Source: Winslowiella iniecta (GTDB taxonomy: Bacteria; Pseudomonadota; Gammaproteobacteria; Enterobacterales; Enterobacteriaceae). From it: a stretch of 33,704 bases of DNA. The stretch is taken from assembly GCF_001267535.1 (NCBI RefSeq), contig NZ_JRXE01000015.1, forward strand, positions 7,150 to 40,853. Direction: 5' to 3'. The notes under the pieces were generated by a model. That model was given only the letters and a program-made list of their open reading frames with translations, made no database searches and was not told where the DNA came from. Positions within the stretch are counted from its first letter, which is position 1, and each line of letters starts with the position of its first letter. Positions 8,212-16,143 of this stretch are shown one piece after another. A program made the translations under genes and the position numbers.

Positions 8212-8320
8212 GATGATTATCTTGCGCGGTCAGAGTTGCTTTAAGCGTAGCTGAAGCTGGATTAAGGTGGAGAATGTCGTAAGCTAGTTGACGGTGTAAA
8301 CATAATGTACTGAGGAACAG

Positions 8321-9136
8321 ATGTTGGATAAAAAGATAGGTTTTATCGGCTGCGGCAACATGTCTAAAGCCATTATTGGCGGTCTGGTGGCCGGTGGACA
8401 GATTCAACCGGAGAACATCTGGGTCTTCGATCGCAAAGCCGAAACCAATCAGGCGATGCAGCAGCAGTACGGCATCACCCCCGCCGGGAGCGCGGAAGAG
8501 GTGGCAAAACAGGCCGACATTTTATTTGGTGCCGTAAAACCCAATGTAATTCTGAAAGTGCTGAAGGATTTGGCCGGTAATCTGAATAAAGAGACGCTGG
8601 TGGTATCAATTGCCGCCGGTGTGACGCTGGATGCGCTGGCGACGGCGCTGGGTCACGACCGCAAAATTGTACGCGTGATGCCAAACACACCGGCACTGGT
8701 TAATGAAGGAATGACGTCGGTGACGCCAAATGCGCTGGTCTCTCAGCAAGAGACAGATGAAGTGGTGGAGATTTTCAACAGTTTTGGTAAGGCGGCGGTG
8801 GTTCCTGAATATCTGATCCACTCGGTAGTTGGCGTCAGCGGTTCAGCACCGGCCTATGTGTTTATGTTTATCGAAGCGATGGCCGACGCCGCCGTGCTCG
8901 GTGGTATGCCGCGCGCGCAGGCTTATCAGTTTGCTGCTCAGGCGGTAAAGGGCTCAGCTCAGATGGTGCTGGAAACCGGCAAGCATCCCGGTGAACTGAA
9001 AGATATGGTTTGCTCACCTGGCGGCACCACCATCGAAGCAGTAAAAGTGCTGGAAGAGAAAGGTTTTCGTGCGGCAGTGATGGAAGCGATGCGCCAGTGT
9101 ATGGCGAAATCCGAAGCATTGAGTCAGAAATCCTGA
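8321..9136 (+). CDS. proC: Pyrroline-5-carboxylate reductase ProC
   Basis: A 271-residue enzyme that reduces pyrroline-5-carboxylate to proline with NAD(P)H, the last step of proline synthesis. The Rossmann motif GFIGCGNM is at residues 7-14, followed by FDRKAE, GAVKPN, VVSIAAGV and RVMPNTPALV. The P5C-binding region GVSGSAPAYVFMFIEA and the C-terminal VCSPGGTTIEA signature are intact. The length agrees with the E. coli enzyme (269). The start ATG has GAGGAACAG directly before it. A strong hairpin follows the stop. Confidence 0.97.
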   Translation: MLDKKIGFIGCGNMSKAIIGGLVAGGQIQPENIWVFDRKAETNQAMQQQYGITPAGSAEEVAKQADILFGAVKPNVILKVLKDLAGNLNKETLVVSIAAGVTLDALATALGHDRKIVRVMPNTPALVNEGMTSVTPNALVSQQETDEVVEIFNSFGKAAVVPEYLIHSVVGVSGSAPAYVFMFIEAMADAAVLGGMPRAQAYQFAAQAVKGSAQMVLETGKHPGELKDMVCSPGGTTIEAVKVLEEKGFRAAVMEAMRQCMAKSEALSQKS

Positions 9137-9141
9137 GTTGC

Positions 9142-9163
9142 CGGGTCGGGCAAGCCCGACCCG
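9142..9163. terminator. GC-rich hairpin between convergent proC and Rieske reductase gene
   Basis: A perfect 10-bp inverted repeat CGGGTCGGGC / GCCCGACCCG separated by two bases begins five bases after the proC stop. There is no T run on either strand, so it acts either as a bidirectional stop or as an RNA-stabilising 3' hairpin. Confidence 0.65.
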
Positions 9164-9169
9164 TAAATG

Positions 9170-10693
9170 TTACTGCCGCTGTTTCGCCAGCGAAATGGCC
9201 TGTTGTAACGTCATCGGTTGCTGCATGCGCATCACCAGCTCGGCGGTCAGCGTGTACATACCACAAGACACCACCGCCGCCAGTTTCCCCTGTTGACCAT
9301 AGAAACCGATAAACTCCTGATCCTCTAACGATCCGATCAACTCGATCTGATCCCATTCACTGGCATGCCCCAGATACTCATAACGGGTGCCGAAATGTGC
9401 CGTCCAGAAGAAGGGTACCCGATCAAAAGTCTGTGCTGCACCCAGCATATTTTGCGCCGCAACCCGCCCTTGCTGCTGTGCCACCCGATAATGCTCAATA
9501 CGCTGACGCCCCTTCCCGGCCGGATAACTGGCAATATCACCCACCGCCCAGATAGTATTACTCAGCTGTAACTGTTGATTGGTGGGCAGACTGCCATCAT
9601 CCAGCAATTCGATATCGTGGATAACCCCGGTGGCGGGCGCGACGCCAGTAGCCAACAGCACCACATCCGCAGGCACCACTTCACCGCTTTTCAGTTCCAC
9701 CCCGGAAACCTGACGCTCGCCCTGTAATGAAGCCACTTCACCTTCAATAAAACGCACGCCCTGCTTTTGATGCAACTGAAGGAAATGGCTGGCGATCTGC
9801 GAACCAAACTGCTTGTTAAACGGCAGCGCATCACGGGCGATCACCTGCACCTCGATATCACGCGCCCGCAGCGCCGATGCCAGCTCCATGCCAATAAAAC
9901 TGTTGCCGATAATCACCAGCTTTTGTTTGTCATCCACTTCTTTTAGCAAGCTGTCGGCCTGGTCGATACTGCGCAACAGATGCACGCCTGACAGTGCCTT
10001 TCCGGGAATATCTGGCCGTTGCGGTATACCGCCAGTGGCAATCAGCAGTTTATCGAAATGCAGTGTTGCACCATCGGCAAAGTGCAGGCATTGCGCGCGA
10101 CTGTCGAGCCGCTCAACATCGCCATAGTAGCGTTCGACCTGCTGCAAAAATTCGTCATCGACTGGCGCTGGTACTTCACTGATTTTCATCTTACCGGCTG
10201 GCACAAACTTGCTGAGCGCGGTGCGATCGTAGGGCGCTTCGCGCTCACGTTCGACCAGAATCAGCTTGCCACTAAAGCCTTCATCACGTAGCGTCCAGGC
10301 TGCGGCACTGCCTGCCGCCCCGCTACCGAGAATGACAAAAATCGCAGAGTCATTGCCCTCTGGAAGAGGTTGCCGTTCCGGTAATGGCGCCGGATTAACC
10401 TGCACCATGCCATTTTCAATACGCAGCGGATACTGCTGCAGATGACTCAACGCCAGCGGTTCAGACAACGTGCCATCATCAAGATTAAACACTGCCTTGT
10501 GCCACGGACAAATCAGCTTACCGTCGCAAATTGCCCCTTGTTCCAGCGGTGCACCGGCGTGCGGGCATGTCGCCTGATACGCCCGCACTGATTCACCGCG
10601 ACGAATCAACACCACATCGGTTTCACCCACCGGTGCTTTCACCGGTTTCATCTCAGGAAGGTCTTGCAGTACCAATACATTCTGATAACTCAC
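9170..10693 (-). CDS. Rieske-fused FAD/NAD(P)H oxidoreductase (AIFM3-like)
   Basis: A 507-residue fusion. The N-terminal Rieske [2Fe-2S] domain has Cys43-x-His45 and Cys62-x2-His65. It is followed by a pyridine nucleotide-disulfide reductase-type flavoprotein: FAD P-loop GSGAAG at 123-128, ATGGIPQRP, a second NAD(P)H-binding site VIIGNSFIGMELASAL, and a late FAD motif WAVGDIAS. A C-terminal reductase domain ends the protein. This is the layout of apoptosis-inducing-factor 3-like or ferredoxin-reductase-type enzymes, which pass electrons from NAD(P)H through FAD to an iron-sulfur centre. The start is GTG at 10693 with GGAG seven bases upstream; a nearby ATG is out of frame. It lies between proC and dgcC, where E. 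coli has no gene. The electron partner is unknown. Confidence 0.9.
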   Translation of the reverse strand: MSYQNVLVLQDLPEMKPVKAPVGETDVVLIRRGESVRAYQATCPHAGAPLEQGAICDGKLICPWHKAVFNLDDGTLSEPLALSHLQQYPLRIENGMVQVNPAPLPERQPLPEGNDSAIFVILGSGAAGSAAAWTLRDEGFSGKLILVEREREAPYDRTALSKFVPAGKMKISEVPAPVDDEFLQQVERYYGDVERLDSRAQCLHFADGATLHFDKLLIATGGIPQRPDIPGKALSGVHLLRSIDQADSLLKEVDDKQKLVIIGNSFIGMELASALRARDIEVQVIARDALPFNKQFGSQIASHFLQLHQKQGVRFIEGEVASLQGERQVSGVELKSGEVVPADVVLLATGVAPATGVIHDIELLDDGSLPTNQQLQLSNTIWAVGDIASYPAGKGRQRIEHYRVAQQQGRVAAQNMLGAAQTFDRVPFFWTAHFGTRYEYLGHASEWDQIELIGSLEDQEFIGFYGQQGKLAAVVSCGMYTLTAELVMRMQQPMTLQQAISLAKQRQ

Positions 10694-10889
10694 GACATGG
10701 CTCCTTGGCTTTTTTTATTGGCTACAGGCAACGGCAATACCTGCCAGTCACTTATCCACACAATTAATATGAATATTATTAAGCCTGGCAGGCTGAGCGA
10801 GGATGACAATGCGCAAAGGAAAATCTCGGCCTAACTAATTGTTCAGAATGGATTTAAAAGTTTAAAGCAATATTAACTGGCGAAACTGA

Positions 10890-11954
10890 CTACGATTTGG
10901 CTACTTCTGTGCGGCTGCGCCCGGCATTTTTCGCCCGATACAGTGCCACATCCGCCGCCTTTAACCAGTCACGGTAGTTGTTCATTTTCGGAGAGAATTC
11001 GGCAACGCCGACGCTGATATGGATGGTGATTGTCGGTGCCTGCCCCTTTCCAGGCAGATGCAGATTATCCCGAACCCGACTAATGGCCTGAATCGCTTTG
11101 TCAGAAGAGGTGCCGGGCATAATCACGGCAAACTCATCGCCGCCAAAGCGCCCGATAATATCGCTGGTGCGCAGCCTGAGGCGTAACTCTTCCGTTACCC
11201 GCAGTAGTGCTTGATCACCAAGGTCGTGTCCCCAGGTATCATTAATGGTTTTAAAATGATCGAGATCAATCAGCAACAGCGTGGCAATATGTTGATAACG
11301 CTGACAGTTATCATATTCATTATGCAGTAAATGTTCCCAGTGACGGCGATTATAAACGCCGGTCATACCATCGTGGGTGCTGATCTCTATCAGCTTATGT
11401 TTGTGCTGCGCCAGTTTTATCGCCGTCCGATAAATCACCTGACCGAGAAAAATGGGATAAAAAAACAACATCGGCAGGCAGAAATAAACCTGCTGCGGCG
11501 AAGTGGCAAAATTAATCGTGGGTTGCAGCAGCAGCACTGTCAGCGCGATTGCCGCAAGTTGCAGCATTAAACCGCGAAAGAAAAATTTCGTGCCATTGGC
11601 TGCAATATTATTCATGCCCATCATGGCGGCAAGTAAGGTTGAGGGCAGTGCATTCAGCCCCATTAACGCAATCCAGACACCGCCAAATACGGCGTCCAGC
11701 AGCAAATTTCGCTGCTCACTGCGCATCGGGTCTTTGGTATTAATGGCTGACCAGTAAGCCAGGTGTGGCCAGATAAAACCGTTGATAAACAACAGGCCGA
11801 TCAGCCAGTTGGAAGGGGTATCCGCCAGCGACCAGACAACAAAAATAAAACTGAAACCCATCCCGACGATGCGGGGTAAATAGACACGCCGTGCAAAACG
11901 CAGTCCCGAACGTCGCGCGTCAACTTTTAATAAAGTTGCAACGGGTAAGGTCAT
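10890..11954 (-). CDS. dgcC: Diguanylate cyclase DgcC (AdrA), MASE2-GGDEF
   Basis: A 354-residue membrane diguanylate cyclase. The N-terminal MASE2 sensor (from SGLRFARRVYLPR at residues 16-28, through five or six helices to about 180) precedes a GGDEF domain with an intact FGGDEF active site (270-275) and an upstream RTSD inhibitory I-site (262-265). In E. coli and Salmonella AdrA/DgcC makes cyclic-di-GMP that activates cellulose synthase, under CsgD control. The ATG at 11954 is chosen over a longer frame from 12047: GAGG precedes it, and the extension would read through the psiF terminator. It lies next to psiF as in E. coli. Catalysis and product feedback both look intact. Confidence 0.93.
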   Translation of the reverse strand: MTLPVATLLKVDARRSGLRFARRVYLPRIVGMGFSFIFVVWSLADTPSNWLIGLLFINGFIWPHLAYWSAINTKDPMRSEQRNLLLDAVFGGVWIALMGLNALPSTLLAAMMGMNNIAANGTKFFFRGLMLQLAAIALTVLLLQPTINFATSPQQVYFCLPMLFFYPIFLGQVIYRTAIKLAQHKHKLIEISTHDGMTGVYNRRHWEHLLHNEYDNCQRYQHIATLLLIDLDHFKTINDTWGHDLGDQALLRVTEELRLRLRTSDIIGRFGGDEFAVIMPGTSSDKAIQAISRVRDNLHLPGKGQAPTITIHISVGVAEFSPKMNNYRDWLKAADVALYRAKNAGRSRTEVAKS

Positions 11955-12020
11955 CGCCACCTCGTCAATCAGACCGGCAGTCCAGGATGATATTCTCAGG
12001 CTCCCGTACCCTGTGAAACC

Positions 12021-12050
12021 GATAAAAGCGTGGACCTTCAGGCCCACGTT
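12021..12050 (-). terminator. psiF terminator
   Basis: On the minus strand, seven bases after the psiF stop, the stem CGTGGGCC / GGTCCACG (12029-12048, one mismatch, TGAA loop) is followed by CTTTTATC. It lies in the leader of dgcC, so dgcC probably depends on its own promoter or on read-through. Confidence 0.75.
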
Positions 12051-12056
12051 TTTATT

Positions 12057-12359
12057 TTAGCTTTTCTTCAGGCAACCGCTCATAAAGATTTTTCGCTCAT
12101 CGCCCTTCAAAGCCTTTTCGCCAGCCTGTGCATTACAGCTTTTCATCCTGATTTGCTGCGGCGTCATCCCGCTTATCTTACTGTCTTTACTCAGGCATTC
12201 GCTCATAAAAGATTTACGGGCATCACCCTTTAACGCCTGACTGCTGGCATGCTGATTACACAACGTCATTTTTTGCTGCTGCGGCGTTTTCTCTGCTGCA
12301 CCCACATAACCTGACGCCATAAGGCAGGCCATGGTTAACATCATTACCTGAACTTTCAT
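12057..12359 (-). CDS. psiF: Phosphate starvation-inducible protein PsiF
   Basis: A 100-residue secreted protein with a signal peptide (cleavage near Ala21-Ala22) and two PsiF repeats, each with paired cysteines (Cys34/Cys55 and Cys75/Cys96) and an ALKGD core (42-46 and 83-87) followed by a phenylalanine-methionine-serine turn. The function is unknown; it is induced by phosphate limitation with phoA in E. coli. Here phoA is absent and psiF stands alone. No clear Pho box was recognised upstream; instead a 14-bp palindrome GTTATTTAAATAAC lies at 12374-12387. The start ATG follows AAGGATCGG. Confidence 0.93.
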   Translation of the reverse strand: MKVQVMMLTMACLMASGYVGAAEKTPQQQKMTLCNQHASSQALKGDARKSFMSECLSKDSKISGMTPQQIRMKSCNAQAGEKALKGDERKIFMSGCLKKS

Positions 12360-12373
12360 ATCCGATCCTTTTT

Positions 12374-12387
12374 GTTATTTAAATAAC
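12374..12387. promoter_or_regulatory. AT-rich palindrome upstream of psiF
   Basis: GTTATTTAAATAAC is a perfect 14-bp palindrome centred about 20 bp before the psiF start. It could be an operator or part of the promoter. No regulator is assigned. Confidence 0.35.
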
Positions 12388-12546
12388 TGACGGGTAAAAA
12401 TGCCTGAAAGCATTAATACACAGTCTGGCAGGAGTCTGGAATTCAGCGAGTTAACATTAAGGTAAATTTATCACTGGCTGACAATCAGGCAACAACGATC
12501 GGGAATTTTGCTGGAGGGTAAACGTTTACACCGAATTTTATCAGGT

Positions 12547-12807
12547 TTAATAGCGAGGGTGGGTTAACAATCGTTGAATAAATCCCTCTAATAATGCCGC
12601 GTCTTCAGGATTGCTTTCTGCATCCTGTGCCGCATTATGCATCGCAACTTTGATGCCGGCATTAAGCTCCTGCCGCTGGGACTCCTCCATTTTGCGCAAC
12701 ATTGCCGTCACCACAATTTCCAGCGCTTCAACCTGTGCCGTTAATTCTTTAGATTCTTCTTCTTTTGCAGCGAGCTTTATCAATAATTCAGCAATGAGAT
12801 TTTTCAT
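12547..12807 (-). CDS. iraP: Anti-adapter protein IraP
   Basis: An 86-residue protein whose first half nearly matches E. coli IraP: MKNLIAELLIKLAAKEEESK, then VEALEIVVTAMLRKM, with a C-terminal LLTHPRY. IraP binds the adapter RssB and so blocks ClpXP degradation of sigma-S; in E. coli it responds to phosphate starvation through ppGpp. The N-terminal coiled-coil helix is obvious. The length equals E. coli IraP. The gene is next to psiF, but phoA, which separates them in E. coli, is missing. The ribosome site is weak. Confidence 0.93.
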   Translation of the reverse strand: MKNLIAELLIKLAAKEEESKELTAQVEALEIVVTAMLRKMEESQRQELNAGIKVAMHNAAQDAESNPEDAALLEGFIQRLLTHPRY

Positions 12808-13031
12808 GCTAACGTCTCAGGGAGTTAAAGCAGAACGTTAACATTGAGATAAATAAATTGGTAGCAGTTTTTAGTTGGTTTTTCACCACTTAGCCATAGT
12901 AATAGTCAATGAAGAGAGAGAAACGTTTCGATTACGATTACGATAATGAGGGAATGAATTATGACGAATAAAACCCTGGCACAACTTCTCGCTTAATGGT
13001 TATTTTTGATTGAATGGTCAACATAACAGTA

Positions 13032-13056
13032 TCCCCTTTCCTTAGCAGAAAGGGGA
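13032..13056. terminator. Hairpin downstream of glycine-rich lipoprotein
   Basis: TCCCCTTTC at 13032-13040 pairs perfectly with GAAAGGGGA at 13048-13056 around a 7-nt loop, about ten bases past the lipoprotein stop on the minus strand. The short T run (AATTTT) is on the + strand side, so direction is uncertain. Confidence 0.55.
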
Positions 13057-13066
13057 ATTTTCTGGC

Positions 13067-13228
13067 TTAACGTGGGCCACCGCTAAAACCACCGCGCGGG
13101 CCGCCGCCATGACCGTGGCCACCGCCACCCCAACCACCGCCGCCGCCACCACCGGGAGGCGGGAACAGACACCCGCTCAACGCGCTGACCAGCATAGCAA
13201 TGGTTACTGCTTTAATAACACGACTCAT
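13067..13228 (-). CDS. Small glycine-rich lipoprotein, unknown function
   Basis: A 53-residue protein with a lipoprotein signal (lipobox LSGC, Cys20). The mature part is almost wholly Gly, His, Pro and Arg (a poly-Gly run, then HGHGGGPRGG and FSGGPR). The low-complexity tail has no catalytic features; surface attachment or metal contact through the two histidines is only a guess. The ATG at 13228 is chosen because it yields a clean signal peptide and follows TGAGG; the upstream extension does not. The flanking hairpin supports a single-gene transcript. Confidence 0.72.
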   Translation of the reverse strand: MSRVIKAVTIAMLVSALSGCLFPPPGGGGGGGWGGGGHGHGGGPRGGFSGGPR

Positions 13229-13414
13229 AAACCGAACCTCAGTGTGACAATTTCGGCTGAGTGTATGCGGCGCGGTCACCTACCACAATGCGGAATAATC
13301 TGCATCAGGCGGTTATTAATCTCGGGTAACGACGCTTAACAATTTCCTGTCGGAATACTGCTGCAAGGCTGGGTTGAGCTGCGTGACCGCCACGATTACT
13401 CGTAAGCCAGAAAC

Positions 13415-13443
13415 ACAAAAACCCGCACAAGGCGGGTTTTTGT
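13415..13443 (-). terminator. Terminator downstream of cold-shock gene
   Basis: ACAAAAACCCGC / GCGGGTTTTTGT form a perfect 12-bp inverted repeat around ACAAG, with T runs on both strands, about 60 bases past the csp stop. This is a strong bidirectional intrinsic terminator. Confidence 0.88.
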
Positions 13444-13502
13444 TAGCGTTTCGTGACCGAGGGTTCAGGCTAAGCCTTAACATTCCGTCGCGAGAAAGTC
13501 GC

Positions 13503-13715
13503 TTAGATAGCAGTTACGTTAGCAGCTGCTGGGCCTTTCTGGCCATTCTCGATAGAGAACTCAACTTTCTGACCTTCTTCGAGGGTCTTAAAGCCGTTGT
13601 TCTGGATCGCAGAGAAGTGTACGAAAACGTCTTTGCTGCCGTCGGTTGGAGAAATAAAACCGAAACCTTTCTCAGCGTTGAACCATTTTACTAAACCAGT
13701 CATTTTGTTAGACAT
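13503..13715 (-). CDS. CspA-family cold-shock protein
   Basis: A 70-residue single cold-shock domain protein that binds single-stranded RNA/DNA and melts RNA structure. RNP1 (KGFGFI, residues 16-21) and RNP2 (VFVHF, 30-34) are intact, along with surface aromatics Trp11 and Phe12. The N-terminus ([20 protein letters not shown]) resembles Csp[14 protein letters not shown] resembles CspE, so the paralogue is not assigned. The ATG at 13715 has AGGAT seven bases upstream. A leader of up to a few hundred bases toward marC may fold as in other csp genes, but no cold box was identified. Confidence 0.93.
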   Translation of the reverse strand: MSNKMTGLVKWFNAEKGFGFISPTDGSKDVFVHFSAIQNNGFKTLEEGQKVEFSIENGQKGPAAANVTAI

Positions 13716-14057
13716 TTGTCTATCCTTCATTCAATTACAAGCCACATAGGGCGAAATGGTTTGTCCACAGAATTTATGAGGCACTCAGGAAGGAGTCAGG
13801 AAGAAGAGATATCTAAGATAACGCTTGAACTGAAGACTGCTTTACTAAAACTGCTCGCATATTCGGCTCTGCTTTACAAACCGACGATGCATTTACTCAT
13901 ACGAGAGAATTATATGCAAGGTTTATTTTACTGCGGCGGCGTAATCGCAGCTTAAATCCCTGCTCAGGCTGGATTTTCAGCTGTGCAGTGATAATAATGC
14001 CGCGGACACCGTCTCTTTTTCAGGCGGCGGAACCGCACTTTTTATAAGGATGTCAGC
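13716..14057. other. 342-bp divergent csp-marC intergenic region
   Basis: This region holds the csp leader on one side and the marC promoter on the other; a TATAAG -10-like hexamer lies near 14042. No full gene is supported. A 13-codon ORF on the + strand (13914-13955, MQGLFYCGGVIAA) has GAGAGA upstream and might be a leader peptide or chance. Confidence 0.4.
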
Positions 14058-14729
14058 ATGCTGGAACTGTTTCAGGCGATTGGCCTCGGCTTAGTGGTGA
14101 TTCTGCCGCTGGCCAACCCGTTAACCACAGTCGCTCTGTTTTTAGGCCTTGCCGGTGACATGAATTTTAGCGAGCGCAACAAGCAATCGCGTGATGCGTC
14201 GATTTATGTCTTTATCATTATGACCGTGGCTTACTATGCCGGAAACGTGGTGATGAACACCTTTGGTATCTCGATTCCTGGCTTACGTATCGCTGGCGGT
14301 CTGATTGTAGCGTTTATCGGTTTTCGCATGCTTTTCCCGCAGAAACCGGCCGGACAGTCGGTAGAAGCCACGCATAAACAGGATGAACTGAGCGAACGCA
14401 AAGCAGTCAATATTGCCTTTGTGCCGCTGGCAATGCCCAGCACCGCCGGTCCCGGCACCATCGCGATGATTATCAGCTCCGCTTCAACCATCCGTAACGG
14501 CACTGATTTCTCGCCGTGGGTGGTGATGGTGGCACCGGTGCTCACCTTTCTGACAGTCAGTGTGATTTTATGGCTCTGTCTGCGCAGTTCCGGGGCGATT
14601 ATGCGCGCGGTGGGGAAAGGCGGCATTGAAGCCATTTCGCGTCTGATGGGCTTCCTGCTGGTCTGCATGGGGGTGCAATTTATTATTAATGGCGTATTAG
14701 AAGTTATCACCACTTACTCGCACCCTTAA
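14058..14729 (+). CDS. marC: MarC family inner-membrane protein
   Basis: A 223-residue membrane protein with six predicted helices, matching E. coli MarC over nearly its whole length ([79 protein letters not shown]). The function is unknown; despite its name it is not shown to confer multiple antibiotic resistance. In E. coli it is divergent from marRAB, but no mar genes are present here; a csp gene is its divergent neighbour instead. AAGGATGTCAGC precedes the ATG. Confidence 0.95.
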   Translation: MLELFQAIGLGLVVILPLANPLTTVALFLGLAGDMNFSERNKQSRDASIYVFIIMTVAYYAGNVVMNTFGISIPGLRIAGGLIVAFIGFRMLFPQKPAGQSVEATHKQDELSERKAVNIAFVPLAMPSTAGPGTIAMIISSASTIRNGTDFSPWVVMVAPVLTFLTVSVILWLCLRSSGAIMRAVGKGGIEAISRLMGFLLVCMGVQFIINGVLEVITTYSHP

Positions 14730-14749
14730 TGTGAAAAAATATTTCAGCC

Positions 14750-14774
14750 GGCGGCTGACATTTATTCAGCCGCC
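14750..14774. terminator. Hairpin after marC
   Basis: GGCGGCTG (14750-14757) pairs with CAGCCGCC (14767-14774), about 20 bp past the marC stop. The T run is missing on the + strand, so a terminator role is only probable. Confidence 0.5.
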
Positions 14775-14921
14775 AGCTATGGTTAAAAAATCCCCACCTG
14801 TTTAGCTTCTGACAAGTGGCGGGTCAACTGTTCTGGTGGCCCGGATTGCACCCACACGCTTTCTCTGTGACCACATCGGGCAACCGATGGGTGAATGATG
14901 CCGCTGTTTCGGAGGTTTATC

Positions 14922-15170
14922 ATGCGAACTGTTTCATCCGGCGCAGGCCGTGAGATTACCGAATACTTTAACAGCCCCGCCTGGCATGCGCCGCGAGAAG
15001 CGGAATTACTGGCGGCCATCATGACCGAACTGATGCAGGCCGGTAAGCCCGCGACCAGCAAGATAATTATTGCCAGCGTAATCGGTCGACTGGAATGCGA
15101 AGTGGATGAGGCAATGCTGCAGGGCTATCGTAATGTGTTGGCGCAACTGATGAATGAACAAGCGGAATAA
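14922..15170 (+). CDS. AriR/YmgB-like small biofilm regulator
   Basis: An 82-residue helical protein. Residues 12-80 align by eye with E. coli AriR (YmgB): YF near residue 15, a Glu-rich helix, LMQAGKPATSKIIIASVIGRLE, then a second helix with LQGYRNVLAQL. AriR is a small dimeric DNA-binding regulator linked to acid resistance and biofilm. The ATG at 14922 has a near-perfect GGAGG six bases upstream, so an earlier in-frame start is rejected. It lies alone between marC and the ABC operon. The family call rests on pattern, not on high identity. Confidence 0.62.
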   Translation: MRTVSSGAGREITEYFNSPAWHAPREAELLAAIMTELMQAGKPATSKIIIASVIGRLECEVDEAMLQGYRNVLAQLMNEQAE

Positions 15171-15262
15171 TCGTTAACCGCGCGTTTACAGCAACTGGCG
15201 AAACAACAATCGAATCAGCTGGCGAGTAAATAGTTAATCTCATTTTGCATCATGTCGTCATA

Positions 15263-15288
15263 ATTTGTTATGTTATCACATAACAAAT
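15263..15288. promoter_or_regulatory. Zur-like palindromic operator before the fused-permease ABC operon
   Basis: A 26-bp near-palindrome (two mismatched centre positions), ATTTGTTATG near the left and CATAACAAAT on the right. Its TGTTATGTTATCACA (15266-15280) matches 12 of the 14 fixed positions of the enterobacterial Zur consensus TGTTATANTATAACA as I recall it. It overlaps a weak -10 (TATGTT at 15269-15274) with TTGCAT (15245-15250) as a possible -35, and ends 18 bp before the first ATG. Assignment to Zur is inference. Confidence 0.5.
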
Positions 15289-15306
15289 AACTTGATGCGC
15301 GACGCT

Positions 15307-16143
15307 ATGCTGACTTCTGTCTCTCAGGCACCCGACACGGTGCTGCAACTGATCAACCTCGATTTAACGCTGTCCCGATACCAAAAACTGCATGGCGTCA
15401 GTTTCACCCTGCATCGGGGCGAATGCGCCTGCCTGCTGGGCGAGTCGGGCTGTGGTAAGTCACTGACCGCCAGCGCGATTGTCGGTGCCCTGCCCGCCGG
15501 GGCCAGCGTAGCCGGTGGCTTGCAAATTGCCGGACAATCGGTGCTGAACTGCCCGGTGGGTCAGCGTTCTGTCAGCACGCGTGCCGCGATGATTTTTCAG
15601 GATTCTGCCAGCGCGCTTAACCCACTGGTCAGCACCGGTAAACAGTTGCAAATGGTGTTGCGCGCGCGACAGTCATTGTCACGCCGTGCCGCGCAACAAG
15701 CCGCCGCAGCCTTGCTGGAAGAGATGGGCTTTAGCGACAGCATGAAAGTGATGAACAGCTACCCGGCTGAATTATCCGGTGGTCAGCGCCAGCGCGTCTG
15801 TATTGCGCTGGCTATCGCCAGTCAAAGTCCGCTGATTGTCGCCGATGAACCCACCAGCGCGCTTGATGTTGCCACTCAGCAGACCGTAGTGGCCGCCTTT
15901 CAGCGCCTGTTGCAGCGGCCGGATGCGCCCGCGCTGCTGTTTATTACCCACGATATTGTGCTGGCCGCTCAGCTTTGCCGTCAGGCACTGGTAATGGAAC
16001 AGGGCTGCATTGTCGAGAACAGCAGCCTGAAGCAGTTACTGACCCGGCCACAGCATCCGGCCAGCCAACGGCTGGTGACGGCAGCGCGCCATGCCGAGCA
16101 GAGCCTTACCCGACATCAACGGCCATTACAGGGGATTGCCTGA
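15307..16143 (+). CDS. Nickel/peptide-type ABC importer ATPase (D-type)
   Basis: A 278-residue ABC ATPase of the Opp/Dpp/Nik family. Walker A GESGCGKS is at residues 45-52, signature LSGGQRQR at 156-163, Walker B LIVADEP at 176-182, and the switch histidine FITHD follows. The tail is shorter than the usual 320-residue OppD, closer to NikD. Start choice: ATG 15307 gives the shortest sensible N-terminus; ATG 15295 in the same frame is possible, and no strong Shine-Dalgarno is seen at either. It is first in a four-gene operon and overlaps the next gene by one base (TGATG). The Zur-like palindrome is directly upstream. Substrate unknown. Confidence 0.9.
   Translation: MLTSVSQAPDTVLQLINLDLTLSRYQKLHGVSFTLHRGECACLLGESGCGKSLTASAIVGALPAGASVAGGLQIAGQSVLNCPVGQRSVSTRAAMIFQDSASALNPLVSTGKQLQMVLRARQSLSRRAAQQAAAALLEEMGFSDSMKVMNSYPAELSGGQRQRVCIALAIASQSPLIVADEPTSALDVATQQTVVAAFQRLLQRPDAPALLFITHDIVLAAQLCRQALVMEQGCIVENSSLKQLLTRPQHPASQRLVTAARHAEQSLTRHQRPLQGIA

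Noticed and set aside
12388-12546. PhoB box before psiF
   Set aside because: No pair of CTGTCAT-like direct repeats with correct spacing was found; weak matches were not convincing.
12929-12946. Short tandem CGATTA-like repeat
   Set aside because: Only about three imperfect units; too short to be a meaningful satellite and no CRISPR-like spacing.
12961-12996. 11-codon ORF (MTNKTLAQLLA) upstream of iraP on the opposite strand
   Set aside because: Although GAGGG lies nearby, it is very short, leads to no gene on the same strand and has no attenuator-like hairpin.
13716-13955. 79-codon + strand ORF beginning inside the csp leader
   Set aside because: No ribosome site at its start and no family features; only the last 13 codons, with their own ATG and GAGAGA, deserve a note.
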